Shown here piece after piece: positions 44,721 through 52,563 of a stretch of 52,563 nucleotides of DNA; the stretch's first letter is position 1, and each line of letters begins with the position of its first letter. Source of the stretch: Hypsibius dujardini (lineage: Eukaryota > Tardigrada > Eutardigrada > Parachela > Hypsibiidae); assembly GCA_001579985.1 (NCBI GenBank), contig LRSR01008790.1:1-52563 (forward strand), written 5' to 3'. The position numbers and the translations under genes are program-made. The notes beneath the pieces are model-generated. The model ran no database searches. It was not told where the DNA came from and saw only the letters and a program-made list of their open reading frames with translations.

Positions 44721-46143
44721 ATCTGCCTGTCTTATCTTCATGCTGTCTGCCGGTCTCTCTAGCTATTTGTTTGTTTGTCCGTCTGCCCGCCTGTCAAACA
44801 GAGCGTCAGGGCCTGCCTGCCGGCTTGGCCTTGAATTTACCGTCATGTCTTGAGGCCTCTTGTAGTCCCTAGCCATTTCCTCCAGCGTCGATTTAGCCTC
44901 AGCGCTTATGGACTTAAGATTTGCTGCGGGATCGGTGTTTTTTACTGAAAGCAAGTGCAAAAAATTCAGAAAATTGTCCAAACGCGTAAGGAAAGATAAC
45001 AAGGACCAGTAAAAGTACCATAGGGTGTGACAGTGAGGTTGTTTTTGATGTAGTGAAAGGTCTGCGTGTTGTTCTTCTCAATGTTGTTCGGATCCTGCAG
45101 GGAGACAATGTCCGACCTTTGGAAGGCTTCATCCGTGATGAGGTCGCGAAAGTTCTTCGGCTTGAAGTTCAACGTATCCACTGCCTACGGAGTAATTTCC
45201 TTGATGGTAAAACCGTACGCTTTCATAAAAATTGAAAAAAAAACTGCCACTCTCACCTCAAAAGAGAATACGTTCCCACTTTTCTTGTTGGCGACAATGT
45301 GCGAATTCTCATTGAACGGCTTGTATACAGCCGGGCAGTGATATTTTCCTGAAAGATGAATAGTAAAAACCATTACTTATTCTTTTGATCGAATAAAAAT
45401 AATATCTTATTCAAAACAAAATTATTTAATCAATTTATAAAAATCCCAAAAATACAAAACGATATTTACGTAGCAGCGTGTTTTTTTAATCAAAACCTCA
45501 AAATTTAATTTAACTATTAAGGTATATATATCTGTATTATAAATTTCGTTTTAAATGTAATAAAGTAAATTAGATAAACTCTCCGATGAATTAAGTAAAT
45601 TTTATATTAGTATTATGTTTCCATTCAAGAGCATTAATCAAGGAAGGAAACACACCATCTGAATTTTTGAAGTAATTGAGTTTAATGAGCGATTTCGCCT
45701 GCAGCGGCTCGCCGGTCACGGGGTGGATTCCGAATTTCTTGATGAATGGCAGGATATTTCTGTAAAGGAAACAAACTCGGGTATTCAATCATTCAATGCA
45801 TTAAGCAAGTAAGCAATCGAGCAATCGTTAGCCAGCATTTACAACAAAAATGCAAATAATTATTTCTTCAGTCAATCGACCAATCAAGCAGACGAGCAAA
45901 GGCCGAGTTCTCGCTTGATTTCAAGCCTTACACTAAATCGAAAACGTAGCCGTCCTGAGTCATGTAGGGATTTTCAAACGGCTGCAGCGACAACGCACAC
46001 ACGTCGAGGGGCAGGCGACGGAATTTCGCCACGAAACTCGAGCCGGGCCGGCTCGCAAGAGTGGCCGCACGACCTCCATACTGGGTGGACCATTCAGTGG
46101 TGGTTAAATAAAGCTTGTCCTTCTGATGTTGGCGCTTTCCCAT
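43004..46143 (-). CDS. PPIL2: PPIL2 / Cyp60: U-box plus cyclophilin domain
   Basis: Nuclear cyclophilin with ubiquitin-ligase U-box, a spliceosome-associated factor. Exons: 46143-45932, 45759-45656, 45348-45257, 45184-45019, 44944-44841, 44470-44338, 44258-44143, 44066-43789, 43732-43618, 43533-43331, 43115-43004; 1635 bases, 544 aa (human 520). The start [18 protein letters not shown] matches the family. The U-box spans [16 protein letters not shown] to [16 protein letters not shown] linker with [15 protein letters not shown] and [10 protein letters not shown] leads to the cyclophilin domain: [19 protein letters not shown] holds the Arg/Phe/Gln active-site set, and [15 protein letters not shown] follows. 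The position of cyclophilin A Trp121 is His (KHLDGKH; human PPIL2 has Tyr), so isomerase activity and cyclosporin binding may be weak. The tail ends FGNFSGW, like the family's FGDFSSW. Confidence 0.95.
43193..43228. repeat. (GACA)n array
   Basis: Nine perfect units in the last PPIL2 intron. Confidence 0.95.
44660..44800. repeat. (CTGT)n array
   Basis: In the PPIL2 intron between 44841 and 44470; perfect core near 44683-44720. Confidence 0.9.
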
Positions 46144-47464
46144 GATGAAAAATTAGAAATGAACAGCGTTAGAAATTATCAAAGGTACCAGAAAGAGAAA
46201 TTTATAGCGGGACGACAGAAGAATTAATTTTTAACACAATCGAAGAGAATAAAAATAAATAAAAACAAGAGCGACAATTTCAGGAACTCACAACAGAAAT
46301 CGAACACTTGCACAAGCCTAGTGAAAGAGAACGCAAAAGCCCAAGGTGAGATATAAACATGCCCGTGTTCGATCAAAATACGCTGAACATTTATTGGTAA
46401 ATATCGAACGCGAAGGACAAAAACAGGAACGCACGCTGCGTTGTCTTTGCGCGTTTTTGAATGTCGGTGTAAGGACAGTAGAAATCAGTCTACTTGTTTC
46501 TACCGTTTCCCTGTCTTTGCCAATTGACAAACCCGTGGCAGCAAGGCCACATAGCGTTTTGAAATTCAACGACTTCAACAAAGCTCGCGACATGCTTGAT
46601 TTTTTCCCTCACTCTGGGCAAGATTTGCAAAGCCAGTTTCTTTTTCCTCTCCTCCACACTCTAGTTTTTCGCCCGGGAATACTGTAATTTCGCCCGGGAA
46701 TACTGCATTTTCGCGCCTCTTTTTTCCGGAAGAGGATAGGTCTTTATTACCCTGACCAGTTTCCCTTCATCTCAGGGATTGCAGGAGCGCAAAGCGCACA
46801 ATATTGCCTCAGACTTGGTAGGGACAGTGGAAAATAGCACACAGTTATTATAGACGCCTTCGATATTTCGGCACAATGTTTTCCTATCCACTCGGAAAAA
46901 TCCCCTTTTAGTTCTTTGTCTGAATATTTATTTATACACTTCTAAGCATAGAAAATGCAATTATTTGAAACTGAGATGAATTATTGGGAGCGAACTATGA
47001 TTTGCAGCTTTGCAGGGCAACGGTCAGAGATTCTTTCTTGACTTTATCACACATTGTTTTCCACAAAATTGCTTTCTTTTTTTTGCAGAACAGAACAGAA
47101 ATGCTGTTCCTTTCACCTAAATATCTTTTTTTTTCAATCTGAATTCGATTGGTTATGCTAACTGCTAATTGGGCTTGAAGATTAATCTATTAAACATAAT
47201 TAAGTAAATCAGCCAATCAATTGACCGCCCACGTTTTTGTTTTACCGATCAGACAGCCCCTCGATGCAATCAATCAAGCGAGCCTTTGCGATTGCTAAGT
47301 TGTTATTGATAATAGATCAATCAATCACAACGTACTGTGAAGCTTCTTTTTTTTCTCGCAACTCATCAATCAAGCAATTGGCAAACTCATGATGGGCTGA
47401 GCGACCGCCTAAAACGCTAACGAAGAATGTCCTTTTTTTGCAGGTTGGTCGTTCCCCACAAGGC
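46144..47464. promoter_or_regulatory. Divergent gap PPIL2 / Brambleberry-like
   Basis: 1.3 kb holding both promoters. Three E2F-like words lie together at 46665-46717. The right side has a T-rich tract and CAG ending at 47443, a probable 5'UTR acceptor for the downstream gene. The ORF at 46346-46687 shows no family resemblance. Confidence 0.5.
46665..46717. promoter_or_regulatory. Cluster of three E2F-like sites
   Basis: TTTCGCCCGGGAATACTG occurs twice (starting about 46667 and 46688), followed by TTTTCGCGCC at 46708-46717. These fit the E2F/DP core TTTSSCGC. Function is inferred from motif only. Confidence 0.4.
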
Positions 47465-50400
47465 ATGCTGCAGAGAATGGGGAGGAGCGTTTTGGTGTTC
47501 CTCCTGCTGGCGCTGACCGTCACCGCTACCGCCTACCGCGACGACGAGCTGGAGGAGGGAGCCGACGAATCGGCGTACGTTCACTTTGACAACAATGACA
47601 TCCAGAAGGCCAAGACTGACTACGACCGCATGGTCACGTACAGCCAGATGCCGCGGTACGGCGACTGCTGGAGCACAGCTCTGACCACCCTCAAAGAGAG
47701 CTGCCGCAGCATGACGGAGCACGCTCAGCACCGGCTGGCCTTCCAGTTCACCAACTGCTTCCTCCTCACTACCGGCATCAAAATCGTCAGCTGCAACGAG
47801 GCGGACACCATCGCGGAATGCATCACCCGAGCCAAGGTGGGTGTGGGTGTGTTTATGTGTCTGGTTTGGGTTTAAATAAATTATTTTAAAATTCACTGCA
47901 AAGTCCCTTTCAATAAAAATGATATTTTTTAGCAGAAATCGTCCCAATTTCGGCGATTAAAATAACAATGGTAATTTAAATTAAATAAATTATAGCCTGC
48001 GAAAAAACCGATAATGAGAGGCGGAAACAGAGATGGGCAGACATACGAATTAACAGACAGACAGACAGACGGACAGACAGACGGACAGACAGACAGACGG
48101 ACGGACAGACAATAGGTTCGACCAACAGGCAGTCTGACAGGCAAATAGATGAAAAGTCGGGTAAAACAGACAGGCAGTCGCCCAACTAACAGGCAGGCAA
48201 AAAATTGACTGACTGACAAGCTATCTCACAACTCAGGAAAACAATCGCTAGGTTTCCCTGTCGCTAGGTCTGCCTATCGCTTCGTCTGTTCTGTGACTCG
48301 TGAGTTAAAATAGTTAAATTAAATAGCATATTAAATTATCGAAAAGCAGTTTCAATTTGAAAGAAAATACTGTACATTTTAATTAAAGTTGTAATAGCCC
48401 CAGTCATTGCGAAATATTTTTCGATAGCAAGTTGTGAATAAACGAAACATTTTTATTTTCGGAAATATTATACTAATTTGTCCCGCAGGAAACTCCCTAA
48501 GGAACGTTTGATTTACGAACTATCTAGTATCCCAACATTTACTAGTCAATTTCAGATTTTAATAAAATAAAACCATTGTTTTAATAAATAATTTATATAT
48601 TTGCGAGTTTAAATAAAATATTCGAGTACAATTTTTTTTTTCAGTTTGGAAGTTGCTTCTCTATCATTTAATACTTATATGTCCTTATATGTTTTAAGTT
48701 CAAAGAGTTTTTGTCATTGAATTTATGTTTTAAATGTTATTAACGAGCCATTTAAGATTTGAGTATTTACAAATAAAGTTCGGGTCTTTAATAAAATAAG
48801 TATAATGCTTTTCGATAACGATTCATATTTACAGTATTTCCTTTCAATTGGAACTACTTTTGGATCATTTAATATGCCATTTAATCTAACTATTTCAACT
48901 CAGGTGGAACCGGAGTTCTTTCACACCTACCGCGACTTCTTCACCCACACGCAAAGTGTTTGCTTCTACATCGCCTCGGAAGAGTGGAACCGCCAGGCGG
49001 AGGCGCAGGTCAATCGTCTCATGTCGGCGTCCCATTCGGTGTCGCTGCAACTGGAAGAGTCCCAGTCCGTGCAGGCGGCCATTCTAGACAAGCAAAAGGT
49101 GGCCGCGCTCCAGCTCGAGGAGTCCAAGACGGTGCAGGTGGCCATGCTAGAATCGCAGCGGATGTCGACGCTGCAGCTGGAGGAGTCCAAGTCGGTACAG
49201 GAGTCGATCCTCGACAAGCAGCAGAAGGCGCTGGCCAGCTCCGAGGCGCTGGTGGCCCACAACGACCGACTGAATCAGTCCATTACGGAAAGTCAGATGG
49301 CGCTGATTGGGAGCTTTCGCGAGCTCCAACGGTCGACTTCGGAGACGCGACTGTGGATGAGCGACATTTCGGCCAGCGTCTCACGCCTTCAGAGCCTCTT
49401 TATCGATGAGTTTACCACCTTTTATTCATTGGTGTTTTACGTCACTGCCGGTGTCGCTTGCTTCGTCCTGACATCCACCAAGCGAACTGCAGGTTCGTCT
49501 TTGAATCTCGGTTTACTTTATTCGCCCAATGTCAGGAGGTGCCATTTGCTCTGGGATTGTTGTTTAGATTAATTTAAAATTTGATTTAAAGAAGTCAAAT
49601 TGTGGTTTTTATTTAACTATCTAGAATATTTAATTAATTGTTTAGATTAATTTCGAATATGATTTAAAATGATCGAATCATTGGGCTTTATTTAATTAAA
49701 TTAAAGTATATATCATTTGATTCAACTTGCATGTTTATAGTACCCCAAACCGGGTAGTGTTTAGAAAATTTAATTATTTATTTAAATTGAATATTGTGCA
49801 GTATTACATTTTTGGCTGTTTTACTGTCCTTCGATTCATAAGATGCAAAAAAACTAATCCTTTTTTGCTTTCGACGGTAGCTGCAAGAATTTGGCTTTTC
49901 CTGCTGCTGGTTGGGACCTTCTACCTCGAACGCCAGGTGGGCCAGTACCGGCTGGCCGAGTTCGAGGGCGACGGCGGCCAGCGCTTGACCGACAGCTCCA
50001 TCATCACGCACTCCCTCAACGAGGACGCCTGGTTCATCCGCAGGATCGCCCTGGCCATCGCCACTGCCGTGGTGGTGTACTTCTTCTACAAGTACCAGGA
50101 CATCCACGAGAACAATCACATCTTGATGTTGAAACTTCAGGAGCAGTTCATGGAGCTGAAAAGTGTGGTGATACACAGTTCCGGGGTGAGTCTTAGTTGC
50201 CGAAGCTCCACCCTCCATCCGTTCATCCCATCTAGTGTAATTCTTTTACTGCATACCTGGTTGGTGTCTTCATCCCATGGAATATGTTATGTTTTGCAGT
50301 TTAAAGCAGGATTTATATTTTTCATATTTTTCGTTTGTTTCTCTTTAAATTCGAATTGGGAAATGCCTATTTACTTTTACTTAGACTTTTTTCACGGTTT

Positions 50401-51223
50401 TCACGGTTTTCCTGGTAATTACACATGTTTATATTTAAATCTTTATATAATGTCTCTATATACTTAAATATTAGCGTAAGTATATATATTTGAACTTAAA
50501 TTTAGTTGATCTCATTGAAATCAGCTGCATTTCTTGTATCTTTTTTTGTTGTTTTCTCCTTTTTTTTTTACTATTTTAAGTTTCGTTTTTCATTAAAGGT
50601 GAAATAAATTTCTGCCTTCTAAAGATTGATTGAGATTTTTCCACTTTTTCCAGCGTGCTCCTATCGACGGACCACGTCGGGATGGCAGCAGCAGTGACAC
50701 CTCCATGACCGTCCCGGACAAAGTTGTCGACTTTGTGATGGACAATGTGGACCGCCTCCGGCGCAGCCTCACGCCCTTACGGACTTTTCTGCAGGACGAG
50801 CCGGACTCTACTCCGCACGGCCACCACAGCAGCAGCAACAATCTTAAGAGTGTCCCAGAGGAGGACGAGGACGATCGCCGGAGCATCTCCATGGACGGCG
50901 GCGACTCCACCCCGCGGGCGCCACCCCGCAAACGGATGAGCCGCGAAGTCAGCCCCCTCAGTCTGGACCGGATGACGCCGAACCGTGTGCTCCGCTCCGG
51001 TTCGCACCCGCGAGAGTCGCCGGTGCGATCGCCCTCCGTCCAATCGTCATCGTCTGCCTTCGGCAGGCGTCTCCACGGTCGCCGTGACATCAACCGGCGT
51101 GAGCCGACTCCGGAGGAGACCCGGGACGGACTGAAGCAGCTGATTGAGTTGACCAGTCGTGCCAAACAGCACTTTCAGGAGGACTTTTCTATGCGGAATG
51201 GGAACGGAAGCAATGACGAATGA
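47465..51223 (+). CDS. Brambleberry / KAR5 / GEX1 family nuclear-fusion membrane protein
   Basis: Family members sit in the nuclear envelope and are needed for nuclear fusion (yeast Kar5, plant GEX1, zebrafish Brambleberry). Exons: 47465-47836, 48904-49492, 49881-50185, 50654-51223; 1836 bases, 611 aa. A signal peptide (GRSVLVFLLLALTVTATA) precedes the Cys-rich family domain: GDCWSTALTTLKESC, HRLAFQFTNCFLLTTG, CNEADTIAEC, FFTHTQSVCFYIASEEWN. Then comes a coiled coil with three 21-residue repeats (49045-49233), three hydrophobic segments (SLVFYVTAGVACFVL, IWLFLLLVGTFYL, IALAIATAVVVYFFY) and a Ser/Arg/Asp-rich, probably nucleoplasmic or cytosolic tail. The start may be ATG 47465 or ATG 47477. 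The donor after exon 2 is GTTCGT; a second in-frame donor GTTTAC about 21 bases on would add a few residues. No AATAAA was found downstream. Confidence 0.85.
48032..48200. repeat. GACA array in Brambleberry-like intron 1
   Basis: GACA/GACG units followed by GGCAGGCAAA and then the conserved 52-bp tail. Confidence 0.9.
48241..48292. repeat. 52-bp dispersed repeat tail, copy 2
   Basis: Same orientation as copy 1 at 42028-42079, with one mismatch (G for A in the CGCTTCRTCTG part). Confidence 0.9.
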
Positions 51224-51559
51224 GGTTCTTCTCGGAGATTGTCCGATGTGTGACGAAATATTGGGACATTGATTTTGTGTGTGCCTTTTTTGTTACGAGT
51301 ATCTCTGGTCTCTTACATTTACCGAAGACATTTACAGACACTCCTTTTGGTAGAACGGATGATTTTGCCTTGTTTGTAGTAGAGACCTAACTGTTTTTTA
51401 TTATCTGTCATGACGACAGGAAGCAGCGTGAATGATTTTCCTTCCGCAGGTTTTCTGTACCTTTTTTCTCATTTACAAGTGCCTGAATACACGATATGCG
51501 GACGTGCTAATTTACAACTTCGTTTATAAAGCTGTAAGAGAAAAGTTTATCTGCATCGG

Positions 51560-52020
51560 TTTTTACTCGAGTCTGTCTGCATGTTGCGCTGGCAGGTAGC
51601 AGCATGAGCACGATACCTCATGTCCCCTCTGCTTGCCTATCTATTTATCCGTTTGTCTTTCAGTTAGTCTGTCAGTCGGCATGAGGGGCTGCCTGAATCT
51701 GGATTTGCTTGCCTTGAGTCTGCGTGTCTATTTGCATGTGTGCTGAGTACCTACCTACATGTCAGACTGACTGTCTGTTTGCCGGTCTATGCGCTTGCCT
51801 GCCTGGCACAGTGGCTATGAGTATGTCTGCAAGTAGTCCGGTGCCTGAAGCTGGGTTTGTCTGTATGTCGGTCTGCAAGTCTTCCTCAATGACTGGGTGT
51901 ATGTCTGCATGTCTAGCTGGGTGCCTGTCTGCTTGTCTGTGTTTCTGCTTGTCTGGCTCAGGGGTTATGACGTGTCTTGCCTGCAGCTGGGTCTGCATGT
52001 CTATGTGCCTCCGGCTGCCT
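51560..52020. repeat. Decayed CTGT/CTGC-rich region
   Basis: Loose CTGTCTG, CTGCATG and CTTGCCTG words without a perfect core; the most diverged of the CTGT-type stretches here. Confidence 0.6.
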
Positions 52021-52116
52021 GAACGTGGTTGATCTGATTCTGTCTCAAAGGCATTCTTCTTCCCGAATCAGTGCGCCCGTTGTGTGTCTTGCGTTCCATT
52101 CGTCTGGGCGTTCAGT

Positions 52117-52338
52117 TCAGTCCAAATGCAAATCGCAATCTGGAACAACACTCCACACGTTCTGCCCGCTCTTCCTCTCGAGTGTACATTCATATCCTTC
52201 TCGATTCTCGTCCACGAGAAAGAAATTTCCGTCACAAGCCGGTAAAATAAACATTCGTGAGTCGCTCGATTTAAACAGTAACGCTATCCGTTTGGCATTT
52301 CGGTCGGCCGGCGTGGCGACCCAGCCAGTCACTCCTCA
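52117..52338 (-). CDS. Possible terminal exon of an unknown gene
   Basis: A minus-strand frame of about 73 codons is open to a TGA at 52117 and reads like a compact globular segment with three Cys (ILPACDG, YECTLERK, VVPDCDL). No in-frame ATG lies at its start, so if real it would be the last exon of a gene entering from the right. It matches no family I recognise. A plus-strand ORF overlaps it, so the evidence is weak. Confidence 0.2.
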
Positions 52339-52563
52339 GTCACCGCACACATCGACCATTCAGGATGGATATCTGCCTGCCTGGAGGAGAAAAAGATATC
52401 GCAAGTCAAAGTCGGCCTTTGCGGAAATTAACACCTCGTGATGAGAAGTGATCCTACACAGCACGAAGACTACTGCTACACAGCCAAAACAGCTGCGTGT
52501 ATATGTAGATCCCGCACACGGGAGTGTCGAAACAATTTCCGCATGCAGGGATCCGACATGCAG

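Larger units (their letters stand above)
51224..52563. other. Right-end intergenic region
   Basis: 3' flank of the Brambleberry-like gene, then a decayed CTGT-type stretch (about 51560-52020), then sequence with a weak minus-strand ORF. No canonical poly(A) signal, RNA gene or inverted-repeat element was recognised. Confidence 0.5.

Noticed and set aside
46346-46687. 113-aa plus-strand ORF in the PPIL2/Brambleberry-like gap
   Set aside because: Low-complexity ending, no family match, overlaps the E2F-like promoter words; more likely chance.
1-52563. Horizontal transfer or contamination from bacteria
   Set aside because: All genes have introns, animal domain architectures and mutually consistent repeats in their introns; no stretch looks foreign.

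Overview
The window is animal nuclear DNA. Every protein gene is split by GT-AG introns. Several genes are metazoan families: PINCH, an EF-hand/DUSP/USP/CaaX deubiquitinase of USP32 type, an astacin-fold secreted protein, and a KAR5/GEX1/Brambleberry nuclear-fusion protein. Ten genes in 52.5 kb with mostly short introns indicate a compact, intron-rich invertebrate genome. A tardigrade or another small protostome would fit, but nothing seen is diagnostic of a phylum. No bacterial-type operons, CRISPR, rRNA or tRNA genes were recognised.

Layout, left to right: 3' part of PINCH/LIMS (+, 84-1309); USP32 (-, 2658-14074, 15 coding exons); DCAF1/VprBP (+, 15416-23695, 16 exons); RBBP6 (+, 24496-33146, 13 exons); a small secreted astacin-fold protein with no catalytic residues (-, 33973-35682, 7 exons); mitochondrial rRNA methyltransferase MRM3 (-, 36757-39865, 4 exons); thiamine pyrophosphokinase (+, 40871-42692, 4 exons); PPIL2/Cyp60 (-, 43004-46143, 11 exons); a Brambleberry/KAR5-type protein (+, 47465-51223, 4 exons); and a mostly non-coding right end with one weak orphan exon. 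Exon models were built by hand from reading frame, splice-site phase and recalled family sequences. Every complete model stays in frame over all junctions and ends in a stop.

USP32/DCAF1, MRM3/TPK and PPIL2/Brambleberry are divergent pairs. PINCH/USP32, RBBP6/astacin-like and TPK/PPIL2 are convergent pairs; the TPK and PPIL2 poly(A) signals lie only 8 bases apart. Four of the ten genes act in ubiquitin pathways (USP32, DCAF1, RBBP6, PPIL2), but no functional cluster is claimed.

Introns and intergenic DNA are full of (GACA)n/(CTGT)n-derived arrays in both orientations. Two of these arrays, 6 kb apart, share a nearly identical 52-bp non-microsatellite tail, so at least some belong to a dispersed repeat. 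Several short inverted-repeat elements (MITE-like) sit in introns and gaps.

The most notable protein observations are: the astacin pseudo-enzyme, which lost all zinc ligands and the catalytic Glu but kept its fold cysteines; a PINCH whose LIM5 lost its whole first zinc site; a Brambleberry/KAR5 homologue with three 21-residue coiled-coil repeats; a DCAF1 with one degenerate DDB1-binding WDxR motif; and a USP32 with one canonical and one dead EF-hand and a CaaX tail.
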